Assembly (NCBI GenBank): GCA_965234325.1
Contig: OZ248407.1
Span: forward strand, 434,001-498,000
Reading direction: 5' to 3'
DNA length: 64,000 bases
Source: Limnohabitans kasalickyi
GTDB lineage: Bacteria > Pseudomonadota > Gammaproteobacteria > Burkholderiales > Burkholderiaceae_C
Positions 33,336-42,227 of the stretch are shown piece after piece. The notes beneath the pieces are model-generated. The model did no database searches, had not been told where the DNA came from, and saw only the letters and a program-made list of their open reading frames with translations. Position 1 is the first letter of the stretch, and every line of letters begins with the position of its first letter. The translations under genes were made by a program, and so were the position numbers.

Positions 33336-34323
33336 GGCCTGGACCACGCGTCGCCGCATCACGTCGCTGCTGATCGCTTGTGGTTTGCTGGCCTTGTCTT
33401 GCGGGGCGCACAGCCAAAACAACATCGCTTGGCCAAGCAAGCCCATCAAGTTGGTGGTGCCGTATGCAGCAGGCGGCCCGGCTGATTTGGTGGCGCGTGA
33501 ATTAGCGCAAACACTCACCGCTGACCTCAAGCAAGCGGTGACCGTGGAGAACTCGGGCGGGGCCATGGGCGTCCCCGCTTTGGGCACCGTTGCGAGGGCT
33601 GAGCCCGATGGCCACACCTTGCTCCTGGCCGCATTTGGCAATGTGGTGCTGCAGCCCTTGCTCAGCAAACATGGCGGTGCCGACTTGATCGCCAAGCTCA
33701 AACCCGTGTCCACCATTTCAACAGCGCCGCATGTCTTGGTGGTGTCGAGCAAATTGCCTGTCAAAACTGTGGCGGAGTTGATCGACTATGCGCGGGCGAA
33801 TCCGGGGCACATCAGCTTTGCGTCGGCCGGCACGGGCGGCACCTCACATTTGGGCATGGAGATGTTCAAGGCCATGTCCAAAACCGATGTGATTCATGTG
33901 CCCTACAAAGGCAGTTCGGGCTCGGTGAACGATTTGATTTCGGGCCAAGTGTCTGCGTTGTTCAGCAGCTTGCCTTCGTTGCAAGGCCTGGTCGACAAGG
34001 ACTACATCCGCGTGTTGGCGTCCACCGCGCCAAGCAACACGCCAGCCACCAAAGCAATGCCGTTGATGTCCGCGGCCTTGCCGGGTTTCGAGTATTCCAC
34101 TTGGTATGCCATGTACGCGCCGGTTGCTACGCCTCCTGCCTTGGTGGAGAAGATCAACCAAGCCCTTACTCGTGCTTTGAAAAATCCGGCCTTGATCGCC
34201 AAGATTGAACCCGCGGGCACCGAGTTGCATGCCGGCTCACCGGAGGAGGTGTTGCAGTGGACCAAGCGCGACAGCGAGAAGTGGGCACGCGTCATTCGCG
34301 ACGCTAAGATCGCGTTGGAATAA
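33295..34323 (+). CDS. Tripartite tricarboxylate transporter binding protein (TctC/Bug family)
   Basis: A 342 aa periplasmic binding protein with a twin-arginine-like or Sec signal region (TTRRRITSLLIACGLLALSCGAHS). Bug-family patterns are WPSKPIKLVVPYAAGGPAD, GTGGTSHLGMEMFK and HVPYKGSSGSVNDLISGQV. The ATG at 33295 has AAGGA upstream and gives an overlap with mgtC; later ATGs at 33319-33328 are alternatives. No TctA or TctB membrane genes accompany it, so it must borrow a transporter or act as a sensor. The ligand is probably a carboxylate. Confidence 0.88.
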   Translation: MDALKTRKMMPMPEAWTTRRRITSLLIACGLLALSCGAHSQNNIAWPSKPIKLVVPYAAGGPADLVARELAQTLTADLKQAVTVENSGGAMGVPALGTVARAEPDGHTLLLAAFGNVVLQPLLSKHGGADLIAKLKPVSTISTAPHVLVVSSKLPVKTVAELIDYARANPGHISFASAGTGGTSHLGMEMFKAMSKTDVIHVPYKGSSGSVNDLISGQVSALFSSLPSLQGLVDKDYIRVLASTAPSNTPATKAMPLMSAALPGFEYSTWYAMYAPVATPPALVEKINQALTRALKNPALIAKIEPAGTELHAGSPEEVLQWTKRDSEKWARVIRDAKIALE

Positions 34324-34389
34324 ACCGCCATCTTGGGCTTGACGTTGTCGGTGGCGGGCGTGGGCAGACCTGTGGTGCCGACGTTCTGC

Positions 34390-35580
34390 TCAGGTGGGCT
34401 GGCTGAGTTGGGCGATTTCTTGCGCCGAGTAACCCAACGCGGCCAACAGCTCGCCGTTGTGTTCGCCTAACTGGGGTGGCGACAAACGCACGCCCAAGCG
34501 CTGGCCGTCGAGCATCACGGGCATCAACACCGTTTTGGTTTCGCGGCCATCGGGCAAGGTGATGGGGGCCAAGCCGCCGCTGGCGTTGAGGTGGGGGTCG
34601 TCCAGCAATTCCTCGGGGCGCGTGATGGGGGCGAAGGGCAAGCCTTGGGCCTCGAAGGTGGTGGCCAGCATGTCGGCGCTGTGCACACGCAAGCGCTCGC
34701 GCAAGATGGGCATCATCCATTCGCGGTTCGTGACGCGACCGTTGTTGGTGCGCAGGCGTTCATCGGCTTTGAGGTCGGCAAAGCCAAAGGCATCACAAAA
34801 GGTGGTCCATGCGCCGTCGCTGACCACAGCTAAGAAAATTTGTGCCTCGTCTTTGACTTTGAAAATATCGTAAATGCCCCATGCCGAAATGCGTGCGGGC
34901 ATGGGCGCGGGGGCTTTGCCGGTGACGGCAAACTGCATCATGTGTTGCGCCATCAAGAACACATTGTTTTCATACAAGGCGCTTTGCACTTCTTGCCCGC
35001 GTCCGGTTTTCTCGCGTTGCGCCAAGGCAGCCATTGCGCCAAGGGCACCGAACAGACCGCCCATGATGTCGTTCACGCTGGTGCCCGCCCGCAAGGGGTC
35101 GCCGGGGCGGCCAGTCATGTAGGCCAAGCCGCCCATCATTTGCACCACCTCATCGAGGGCGGTGCGGTGCTCGTAGGGGCCGGGCAAGAAGCCTTTGTGG
35201 CTGACGTAAATCAGGCGTGGGTTGAGGGCCTTGAGGCTGTCGTAATCCAACCCGAGTTTTTGCATGGTGCCGGGTTTGAAGTTCTCACTCACCACATCGG
35301 CGGTGGCAATCAAGCGTAGTGCGGCTTCTTTGCCTTCGGGGGTTTGCAGGTCAAGGGCGAGGCTTTTTTTGTTGCGGTTGAACATCGGAAAAAACCCAGC
35401 GCCCGAGCCCAACAGCTGGCGCGTGGCGTCGCCGTTTCGGCCGTGGCCAATGGGTTCGACCTTGATCACTTCGGCCCCTAAATCGGCCAGCACCATGCCG
35501 CAGGTGGGGCCCATCACCATGTGGGTGAACTCAACGACGCGCAGGCCCGTATAGGGCAAAGAGGGGATTTCGGTGTGCAT
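34390..35580 (-). CDS. CaiB/BaiF family CoA-transferase
   Basis: A 396 aa class III CoA-transferase. It starts GLRVVEFTHMVMGPTCGM and shows DLGAEVIKVEP, the nucleophilic-Asp segment ALDEVVQMMGG, and GLFGALGAMAALAQRE. It moves CoA between organic acids through an aspartyl-CoA anhydride. It is co-directional with an HMG-CoA-lyase-like gene, a TctC protein and an RraA-like aldolase, a set that suggests degradation of 3-hydroxy-3-methylglutarate, citramalate, itaconate or similar acids. It is the last gene of that operon. Confidence 0.9.
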   Translation of the reverse strand: MHTEIPSLPYTGLRVVEFTHMVMGPTCGMVLADLGAEVIKVEPIGHGRNGDATRQLLGSGAGFFPMFNRNKKSLALDLQTPEGKEAALRLIATADVVSENFKPGTMQKLGLDYDSLKALNPRLIYVSHKGFLPGPYEHRTALDEVVQMMGGLAYMTGRPGDPLRAGTSVNDIMGGLFGALGAMAALAQREKTGRGQEVQSALYENNVFLMAQHMMQFAVTGKAPAPMPARISAWGIYDIFKVKDEAQIFLAVVSDGAWTTFCDAFGFADLKADERLRTNNGRVTNREWMMPILRERLRVHSADMLATTFEAQGLPFAPITRPEELLDDPHLNASGGLAPITLPDGRETKTVLMPVMLDGQRLGVRLSPPQLGEHNGELLAALGYSAQEIAQLSQPT

Positions 35581-35593
35581 GGTGTGTGTGAAT

Positions 35594-36517
35594 TTAAACC
35601 CAGCCCTTGGGCAAACCGGCTTCGGGCGTCATGCCGTACAGCGGCTCGTGGGGCAGGCCGCGCTGCAGTGGCGTGCGTGCGGCGAAGAGGCGATCAAGGT
35701 CAACGCCGGTGTGGATGCCCATGGCCTCGAACATGAACACCAAGTCTTCAGTCACCACATTGCCCGAGGCGCCTGGCGCATAGGGGCAACCGCCCAAGCC
35801 CGCCAGCGAGCTGTCAAAGGTGCGCACACCCACGTCGTAAGCGGCCAAACAATTGGCGAGGCCGAGGCCACGCGTGTTGTGCATGTGGGCGGCACCCGTG
35901 TGCTCACCCACGGCGGCGCGCACGCGCTGAAACAAGCGGCGCACTTGTGCGGGGTTGGCCATGCCGGTGGTGTCTGACAGACCCGTTTCATCGGCACCGG
36001 CTTGCACCACCGCTTCGGCCAGCCACACCACGTCGTCTTCGCTGACGGCGCCTTGCAGCGTGCAGCCAAAGGCGGTGGAAATGCCGGCTTCCACTTTGAC
36101 GTGTGGTGCCAGTTCGTTTTTCAGCGCCACGATGGCGCGCACTTCGGCCACCATCTCTTCTCGGGTCTTGCGCACGTTGGCCATCGAGTGTGCAGCGCTC
36201 GCTGATACCGGAATGGTGAGCTTGTGCACACCCGCACGCAATGCCGCTTCTGCGCCGCGCACATTGGGCACCAAGGCCATCACGGTCAGGCCTGCGTGTG
36301 TCAGCGCGTGGCGCACGACCTCGGCGGTGTCGGCCATTTGCGGCAGCAGGTGGGCGGGCACAAACGAGCCCACTTCGAGCTCTTGCAAACCGGCGGCGAC
36401 CAAGGCATCGAGCCACGCTAATTTGTGGTCGGTGGCCATGCTGGCCTTCACCGATTGCAGGCCGTCACGCAAACCCACTTCGCTGATCAGCACCTCGGGC
36501 AGTTGTGTGGCCGTCAT
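35594..36517 (-). CDS. Hydroxymethylglutaryl-CoA lyase family protein
   Basis: A 307 aa HMGL-like TIM barrel. It contains the catalytic Arg-Asp in VGLRDGLQS, the divalent-metal His pair in AHMHNTRG and the active-site Cys loop GLGGCPYAPGASGNV, all canonical for true HMG-CoA lyases. It would split HMG-CoA to acetoacetate and acetyl-CoA, or a citramalyl-CoA-like substrate; it may also cleave 3-hydroxy-3-isohexenylglutaryl-CoA from the terpene route. The start at 36517 (MTATQLPEV) is chosen; a GTG at 36529 would overlap the upstream gene. Confidence 0.85.
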   Translation of the reverse strand: MTATQLPEVLISEVGLRDGLQSVKASMATDHKLAWLDALVAAGLQELEVGSFVPAHLLPQMADTAEVVRHALTHAGLTVMALVPNVRGAEAALRAGVHKLTIPVSASAAHSMANVRKTREEMVAEVRAIVALKNELAPHVKVEAGISTAFGCTLQGAVSEDDVVWLAEAVVQAGADETGLSDTTGMANPAQVRRLFQRVRAAVGEHTGAAHMHNTRGLGLANCLAAYDVGVRTFDSSLAGLGGCPYAPGASGNVVTEDLVFMFEAMGIHTGVDLDRLFAARTPLQRGLPHEPLYGMTPEAGLPKGWV

Positions 36518-36525
36518 GCGGTGTG

Positions 36526-37500
36526 TCACTCTTTGGGCGCGCCAGAGTCTTTGACGATGGCTTCGTAGCGTTTGATTTCAGACAGTGTGAACTTGGCGAA
36601 CTCGCTTGACGTGCCGCCCATCACTTCTGCACCCATGTCGCTCAGGCGTTGGCGAATGTCGGGTTGTTTCAGCAACTTGTTGAGCTCGGTGTTCAAGCGC
36701 TCCACCACCTCGGCGGGCGCGCGTGCGGGCAACATCACGCCGTACCACGCTGAGGCCAGCATGGGCGTGCCGGCCTCGTTGAAGGTGGGCACTTGGGGCA
36801 GGGCCGTCAAGCGTTTGCTCGACGCCACGGCGAGGGGTTTGAGCAAGCCGCCGCGAATGCTGCCCAGCGAGCCGGTGTCGATCATCAAGTCGAGATGACC
36901 CGCAATCAGGTCTTGTGCGGCAGGGCCGCTGCCTTTGTAGGGCACATGCTGCAGGTCGATGCCTGCTGCGGTTTTGAATTGCGCGCCTGCCAAATGCTGT
37001 GAACCGCCAATGCCTGCTGAGCCGTAGGTGAACTTGCCGGGAGCTTGTTTGGCGGCACCCACGATGTCTTTGAGGCTGTTCCAAGGCGACTTGGCTGGCA
37101 CCACCATGACGTTGGGAATTTCGCACAGCGCGACCACGGGTGAAAAGTCAGCTGCGGGGTCAAACCCGAGCTTGCTGTACAAATGCGGCGCGGCGGCATT
37201 GGTGGAGCTGGTGGCCAAGAGCAGCGTATAGCCATCGGCCTTTTCTTTCACAAATGATTGGGTGCCAATGACACCCCCTGCGCCGCCTTTGTTGTCCACC
37301 ACCACGGGCACGCCCAAGGCCTGTGACAGGGGTTGGGCCAGCATGCGCGCAATTTGATCGGTGGCACCCCCTGCGGCCCAAGGCACCAAGATTTTGATGG
37401 GTTTGTCGGGGTAGGCGGCCCAAGACACGCCCGACAAGGCACAAAGGGCGACGGCAACTAAGGCGTTGCGGCGATTGATTGAACGTGGTGCGTGTGACAT
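36526..37500 (-). CDS. Tripartite tricarboxylate transporter binding protein (TctC/Bug family)
   Basis: A 324 aa periplasmic solute receptor with a signal peptide (INRRNALVAVALCALSGVSWA). Patterns are YPDKPIKILVPWAAGGATD, DNKGGAGGVIGTQ and HVPYKGSGPAAQDLIAGHL. It is placed between the aldolase and the lyase genes, so its ligand is probably the acid degraded by that operon. As with the other two such proteins in the window, no TctAB permease is present. Confidence 0.9.
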   Translation of the reverse strand: MSHAPRSINRRNALVAVALCALSGVSWAAYPDKPIKILVPWAAGGATDQIARMLAQPLSQALGVPVVVDNKGGAGGVIGTQSFVKEKADGYTLLLATSSTNAAAPHLYSKLGFDPAADFSPVVALCEIPNVMVVPAKSPWNSLKDIVGAAKQAPGKFTYGSAGIGGSQHLAGAQFKTAAGIDLQHVPYKGSGPAAQDLIAGHLDLMIDTGSLGSIRGGLLKPLAVASSKRLTALPQVPTFNEAGTPMLASAWYGVMLPARAPAEVVERLNTELNKLLKQPDIRQRLSDMGAEVMGGTSSEFAKFTLSEIKRYEAIVKDSGAPKE

Positions 37501-37501
37501 G

Positions 37502-38164
37502 TTAAAAACCTTTCGCTTTCAAAGAGGCATCGACCCAGGCCGATGAATACGTGCCATTGAGAATCTCGGCAATCATGGCTTGTTCGTGCGCCACTTTGTC
37601 ATGGGACAAACGCGCGATTTCTAGCGCTTGCGCAGGCGAGACGGCGACCAAGCCATCGGCGTCGCCGACGATGATGTCGCCGGGGTTCACAGTCATGCCG
37701 CCTACATTGACACTGATGTTGATGCTGCCCGGGCCGTCTTTGTAGGGGCCGCGCAAATTCACGCCGCGCGACCAGCAGGGAAATTGATGGGTTTCAAACG
37801 CATCAACATCACGCACCGCCCCGTCGATCACAAACGCCACCGCGCCGTGTTTGCGGGCTGAGGTCATCATGATTTCGCCGACCAAGGCCCGCGACACATC
37901 GCCCTCGCCGTCGACCACCAACACGTCGCCGGGCATCAGCATGTCCAAGGCTTTGTGGATGAGCAAGTTGTCACCGGCGCGCACTTGCACGGTGAAGGCG
38001 TTGCCGCACACGCTGACGGCGGAGCGGTTGACGGGGTGCAGACCGGTGGTGCCCACCAAGCGGCCCATGACGTCGCTGATGACCGAGGAGGGCAAACCGC
38101 TCAAGGCGCGAACGCCCTCTGCGAAGGCTTCGTGGCGGGGGTGAATTTCAATTCCGTGGGACAT
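37502..38164 (-). CDS. RraA-like 4-hydroxy-4-methyl-2-oxoglutarate aldolase-type protein
   Basis: A 220 aa RraA/HMG-aldolase fold protein. Visible are SSVISDVMGR, VRAGDNLLIHKALD, VIDGAVRDVDAF (the Arg-Asp pair used for metal/pyruvate chemistry) and GDADGLVAV. It is more likely an oxaloacetate decarboxylase or HMG/CHA aldolase than the RNase E inhibitor RraA, given its catabolic neighbours. The start at 38164 has AGGATCTCACC before it. It is the first gene of the minus-strand operon that continues with TctC, lyase and CoA-transferase. Confidence 0.8.
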   Translation of the reverse strand: MSHGIEIHPRHEAFAEGVRALSGLPSSVISDVMGRLVGTTGLHPVNRSAVSVCGNAFTVQVRAGDNLLIHKALDMLMPGDVLVVDGEGDVSRALVGEIMMTSARKHGAVAFVIDGAVRDVDAFETHQFPCWSRGVNLRGPYKDGPGSINISVNVGGMTVNPGDIIVGDADGLVAVSPAQALEIARLSHDKVAHEQAMIAEILNGTYSSAWVDASLKAKGF

Positions 38165-38218
38165 GGTGAGATCCTGTGTGTGAAGGGCAAGCTGGGCTAA
38201 TCTAACGCACAAATGGGG

Positions 38219-38235
38219 TCACTTAAACTGAGTGA
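38219..38235. promoter_or_regulatory. Small palindrome between divergent rraA-like and GDT1-like genes
   Basis: TCACT (38219-38223) and AGTGA (38231-38235) flank a 7 nt centre, 55 nt upstream of the aldolase operon. It might be a regulator site; there is no further support. Confidence 0.25.
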
Positions 38236-38303
38236 GTCGCCTAGGGTTGTCGATCATTTGGATGGGCACCGCCTGAGTCGGGCGTCTTGTTATTTTGGGA
38301 TGA

Positions 38304-38864
38304 ATGTTGGAAGCTTTTTTGATCTCGACGGGCATCGTCGCCCTCGCCGAAATGGGCGACAAAACACAACTCTTGGCCTTGGTCCTGGCGGCGCGATTTC
38401 GCAAGCCTTGGCCCATCGTGTGGGGCATCTTCGCGGCGACCTTGGCCAACCACGCGTTGGCTGGCAGTTTGGGTGCCTGGTTAACGCAGCTGGTGCCGCC
38501 TAGCTATTTGCGATGGGGCTTGGGTCTGTCGTTCTTGGCCATGGCAGCCTGGATGTTGGTGCCCGACAAGCTGGACGAAGACGACACAGCCATCGCTCCC
38601 AGATTCGGCGTGTTTGGCACCACGCTCGTGGCCTTCTTTTTGGCGGAGATGGGCGACAAAACGCAAATTGCCACGGTCATGTTGGCCGCCGAATACCAAG
38701 CCTGGTTATGGGTGGTGGCCGGCACCACGCTGGGCATGATGCTGGCCAATGCGCCGGTGGTGTGGTTTGGCGAGCGCATCACGCGCTTGGTGCCACTGAC
38801 GTGGGTGCACCGCATCAGCGCGTTGGTGTTTGTGGTGCTGGGCGTGCTGGTCCTGGTGGCATAA
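38304..38864 (+). CDS. TMEM165/GDT1 family (UPF0016) cation transporter
   Basis: A 186 aa protein with six predicted membrane helices in two inverted repeats, each with the family motif E-x-GD-K/R-T/S: ALAEMGDKTQLLAL near residue 14 and FLAEMGDKTQIATV near residue 113. The family exports Mn2+ (bacterial MneA/Mnx) or exchanges Ca2+/Mn2+ for protons. An acidic loop (DKLDEDDT) separates the halves. No manganese riboswitch was recognised upstream. It is convergent with gap, with a terminator between them. Confidence 0.9.
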   Translation: MLEAFLISTGIVALAEMGDKTQLLALVLAARFRKPWPIVWGIFAATLANHALAGSLGAWLTQLVPPSYLRWGLGLSFLAMAAWMLVPDKLDEDDTAIAPRFGVFGTTLVAFFLAEMGDKTQIATVMLAAEYQAWLWVVAGTTLGMMLANAPVVWFGERITRLVPLTWVHRISALVFVVLGVLVLVA

Positions 38865-38895
38865 AAAAACGCCAGGGCTTGGCAGCACTGGCGTT
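38863..38895 (-). terminator. Terminator after gap
   Basis: Stem AACGCCAG (38868-38875) with CTGGCGTT (38888-38895) and a 12 nt loop. The A-run at 38863-38869 gives a U-run for minus-strand transcripts, so it chiefly ends the tkt-gap operon. Confidence 0.75.
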
Positions 38896-38940
38896 GTTCT
38901 TCAAGCACTAAGCACACAAGGTGCTCAGTGCAGAGGCCTC

Positions 38941-39939
38941 TTACTTGGCGATGACGCGCACCATTTCCAAGCACTTGTTCGAGTAGCCCCACTCGTTGTC
39001 GTACCAGCTGACGATCTTGACGAAGGTGCTGTCCAAGGCCAGGCCAGCGTCAGCGTCAAACACGCTGGTGCATGGCTCGCCACGGAAGTCGGAGGCGACC
39101 ACTTTGTCTTCGGTGTAACCCAACACGCCTTTCAAAGCGCCTTGGCTTTGGGCCTTCATCTCAGCGCAGATTTCGGCGTAAGAGGCTTCTTTGTTGAGCT
39201 CAACGGTCAAGTCAACGACAGACACGTCGCTGGTGGGCACGCGGAACGACATGCCGGTCAGCTTCTTGTTCAACTCAGGAATCACCACGCCTACCGCTTT
39301 GGCAGCGCCGGTGCTGGAAGGGATGATGTTTTCCAAGATGCCACGGCCGCCGCGCCAATCTTTGTTGGAAGGGCCGTCCACGGTTTTTTGCGTGGCAGTG
39401 GCCGCGTGCACGGTGGTCATCAAACCGCGCTTGATGCCCCATTTGTCGTTCAACACCTTGGCCACAGGAGCCAAGCAGTTGGTGGTGCACGAGGCATTGG
39501 ACACGATGGTTTGGCCAGCGTACGTGGTGTGGTTCACGCCGAACACGAACATGGGGGTGTCGTCTTTGGACGGTGCTGACAACAACACTTTCTTGGCACC
39601 AGCGGCCAAGTGCTTTTCAGCGGTGGGTTTGTCGAGGAACAGGCCGGTGGCTTCGATCACGATGTCAGCGCCAATCTCGTCCCACTTCAGGGCCGATGGG
39701 TCGCGCTCTTGGGTCAGGCGAATTTTTTTGCCGTTGACGACCAAAGCGCCGTTGTCCACGGAGACTTCACCTTGGAAGCGGCCGTGCACGCTGTCGTACT
39801 TGAGCATGTAAGCCAAGTAGTCGGGCTCTAACAAGTCGTTGATGCCAACCACTTCGATGTCTTGAAAGTTTTGCACGGCAGCGCGAAACACCATACGTCC
39901 AATGCGGCCAAAGCCGTTGATGCCGATCTTGATAGTCAT
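38941..39939 (-). CDS. gap: Glyceraldehyde-3-phosphate dehydrogenase, type I
   Basis: A 332 aa NAD-dependent glycolytic/gluconeogenic enzyme. The N terminus is IKIGINGFGRIGRMVFRAA, and the active-site Cys lies in NASCTTNCLAPVAKVL. HAATATQKTVDGPSNKDWRG and the C-terminal WYDNEWGYSNKCLEMV are canonical. It is transcribed after tkt with 34 nt spacing, linking glycolysis with the pentose phosphate or Calvin-type carbon rearrangements; no phosphoribulokinase or RubisCO is present here. Confidence 0.97.
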   Translation of the reverse strand: MTIKIGINGFGRIGRMVFRAAVQNFQDIEVVGINDLLEPDYLAYMLKYDSVHGRFQGEVSVDNGALVVNGKKIRLTQERDPSALKWDEIGADIVIEATGLFLDKPTAEKHLAAGAKKVLLSAPSKDDTPMFVFGVNHTTYAGQTIVSNASCTTNCLAPVAKVLNDKWGIKRGLMTTVHAATATQKTVDGPSNKDWRGGRGILENIIPSSTGAAKAVGVVIPELNKKLTGMSFRVPTSDVSVVDLTVELNKEASYAEICAEMKAQSQGALKGVLGYTEDKVVASDFRGEPCTSVFDADAGLALDSTFVKIVSWYDNEWGYSNKCLEMVRVIAK

Positions 39940-39973
39940 GGAATTACCCTTCTAAAGTTAAAAATCAAATGGT

Positions 39974-42049
39974 TTATTTGGCCAACACGGCTTGCACGGT
40001 TTCAGCCACGTTCTCAGGGGTGAAGCCGAAGTGTTTGAACAACACGGGCGCAGGGGCCGACTCACCGTAGGTATCAATGCCGACCACGGCCGACACGCCG
40101 TACTTCCACCAGCCGTCGGTCGAGCCCATTTCCACCGCAATGCGGGGCACGCCAGCGGGCAACACGGCGGCTTTGTAGGCCACGCTTTGGCGGTCGAAGG
40201 TGGTGGTGCTGGGCACAGACACCACGCGCACGGCAATCTTTTGCTCGGCCAACAAGGCTTGTGCCTTCATGGCCAATTGCACTTCTGAGCCCGTGGCCAA
40301 GATGACGGCTTGCGCCTTCTTCTTGAGGCCCACTTCCGAGGGTTCGGCCAGCACGTAAGCGCCTTTGTTGATGGCGTCCAAGCCCGAGATGTCGCCAGCG
40401 GCTTCGGTGGCTTTGGTGGCCAGGACGTCACCCTTGGGTAAGTAAGGCAAGTTTTGGCGGCTCAACAACAACGCGGTGGGCTTGTTTTTGTTTTGCAAAG
40501 CCACAGCCCAAGCCACGGCGGTTTCGGCTGTGTCCGCAGGACGCCACACGTCGAGGTTAGGGATCAAGCGCAGCGAGGCTGCGTGCTCGATGGACTGGTG
40601 CGTGGGGCCGTCTTCGCCCAAACCGATGGAGTCGTGGGTGAACACATGGATGATGCGTTGCTTCATCAACGCTGCCATGCGGATGGCGTTGCGTGAGTAG
40701 TCGCTGAACGTCAAGAACGTGCCGCCGTAAGGGATGAAGCCGCCGTGCAAAGCCACGCCGTTCATGATGGCGGCCATGCCGAATTCGCGCACACCGTAGT
40801 TGATGTGACGGCCACCCACGCCGGCTTCGTTCTTCACCACATTGCCTGCCAAGTCAAAGCGCAGGTTGGGCGTAGATTTGGTGTTGGTCAGGTTGGAGCC
40901 GGTCAAGTCAGCGCTGCCACCCAAGAGCTCGGGCAAGGCGGCGGTGAAGGCTTCCAAGGCCAATTGGCTGGCCTTGCGGCTGGCCACGGTTTCGGCTTTG
41001 GTGTGGGCACCGATGACGGTGTCGACCACGGTTTGTGCAAAGTTTTTGGGCAACTCGCCGGCCATGCGGCGCAGCAGTTCTTTGGCCAACGCAGGGTGAG
41101 CGGCTTTGTAAGCGGCGAAAGCGGTTTTCCACTCGGCTTCTTGGGCTTTGCCTTTAGCGGCGGCGTTCCAATCGGCAACCACCTCTTTGGGCATTTCGAA
41201 CGGCGCGTGGTTCCAGCCGATGGCGGCGCGGGTCAAGGCAATTTCGTCGGCGCCCAAAGGTTCGCCGTGGGCCTTGGCCGTGTCAGCGCGGTTGGGGCTG
41301 CCTTTGCCGATGCTGGTTTTGCACACGATCAAGGTGGGCTTGTCAGCGCTCAGTTTGGCGGTGGCGATGGCTTGGCTGACCACGGCGGCGTCGTGGCCGT
41401 CGATGGGGCCAATGACTTGCCAGCCGTAGGCTTTGAAGCGCTCGGGCGTGTTGTCGGCGAACCAGGGGGCCACTTGGCCGTCGATGGAGATGCCGTTGTC
41501 GTCGTACAAAGCGATGAGTTTGTTCAGCTTCCACGCGCCGGCCAATGAGCAGGCTTCGTGGCTGATGCCTTCCATCAAACAACCGTCGCCCATGAAGGCG
41601 TAGGTGTGGTGGTCGACGATGTCGTGACCTTCGCGGTTGAACTCAGAGGCCAACAGCTTTTCAGCCAGCGCCATGCCCACCGCGTTGGTGATGCCTTGGC
41701 CCAAGGGGCCAGTCGTTGTTTCGACGCCAGGCGTCACGCCCACTTCGGGGTGACCGGCAGTTTTGCTGTGCAACACGCGGAAGTTTTTCAACTCGCTCAT
41801 CGGCAAGTCGTAGCCGGTGAGGTGCAACAAGGCGTAAATCAACATCGAGCCGTGGCCGTTGGAAAGCACAAAGCGGTCGCGGTTCAACCAATGGGGGTTC
41901 TTGGGGTTGTGACGCAGGTGGTCGCCCCACAAAGCGACAGCCATGTCGGCCATGCCCATGGGCGCGCCGGGGTGTCCTGAGTTGGCTTGTTGTACAGCGT
42001 CCATTGCCAAGGCGCGGATGGCGCTGGCCATTTGTTGGGTGTTTGCCAT
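39974..42049 (-). CDS. tkt: Transketolase
   Basis: A 691 aa thiamine-diphosphate enzyme that transfers two-carbon ketol units in the pentose phosphate pathway. It has QANSGHPGAPMGMADMA near the N terminus, the ThDP/metal motif GDGCLMEGISHEACSLAG, the pyrimidine-domain segment THDSIGLGEDGPTHQSIEH and a C-terminal regulatory-like domain (IAVEMGSTDGWWKYG). Full length for bacterial TktA. It is the first gene of the tkt-gap operon and divergent from murU. Confidence 0.97.
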   Translation of the reverse strand: MANTQQMASAIRALAMDAVQQANSGHPGAPMGMADMAVALWGDHLRHNPKNPHWLNRDRFVLSNGHGSMLIYALLHLTGYDLPMSELKNFRVLHSKTAGHPEVGVTPGVETTTGPLGQGITNAVGMALAEKLLASEFNREGHDIVDHHTYAFMGDGCLMEGISHEACSLAGAWKLNKLIALYDDNGISIDGQVAPWFADNTPERFKAYGWQVIGPIDGHDAAVVSQAIATAKLSADKPTLIVCKTSIGKGSPNRADTAKAHGEPLGADEIALTRAAIGWNHAPFEMPKEVVADWNAAAKGKAQEAEWKTAFAAYKAAHPALAKELLRRMAGELPKNFAQTVVDTVIGAHTKAETVASRKASQLALEAFTAALPELLGGSADLTGSNLTNTKSTPNLRFDLAGNVVKNEAGVGGRHINYGVREFGMAAIMNGVALHGGFIPYGGTFLTFSDYSRNAIRMAALMKQRIIHVFTHDSIGLGEDGPTHQSIEHAASLRLIPNLDVWRPADTAETAVAWAVALQNKNKPTALLLSRQNLPYLPKGDVLATKATEAAGDISGLDAINKGAYVLAEPSEVGLKKKAQAVILATGSEVQLAMKAQALLAEQKIAVRVVSVPSTTTFDRQSVAYKAAVLPAGVPRIAVEMGSTDGWWKYGVSAVVGIDTYGESAPAPVLFKHFGFTPENVAETVQAVLAK

Positions 42050-42227
42050 GTCAGGCGGCTCCGGTGGGGTAATAAGGGAAAACCAAGATTTTAGCGAGCC
42101 GGCCTACCCCAGACTGACCGATCTGTTCTTTGTCGCGCAGGATGGGGCTGTTTTGCGGGTTGAGGCTTTGCTGGTGCGTTGTTGTTTGGTGCGGTTTGGC
42201 GCAAAATCCGCTCGTTACACTGCGGTT

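Noticed and set aside
38165..38303. Possible manganese (yybP-ykoY) riboswitch upstream of the GDT1-family gene
   Set aside because: The conserved core elements of that riboswitch could not be found; only a weak CGCC/GGCG stem is present.
41943..42227. N-terminal extension of murU into the tkt gene
   Set aside because: The extended frame overlaps the tkt start on the opposite strand and its residues resemble no transferase sequence; the conserved core begins after the GTG at 42228.
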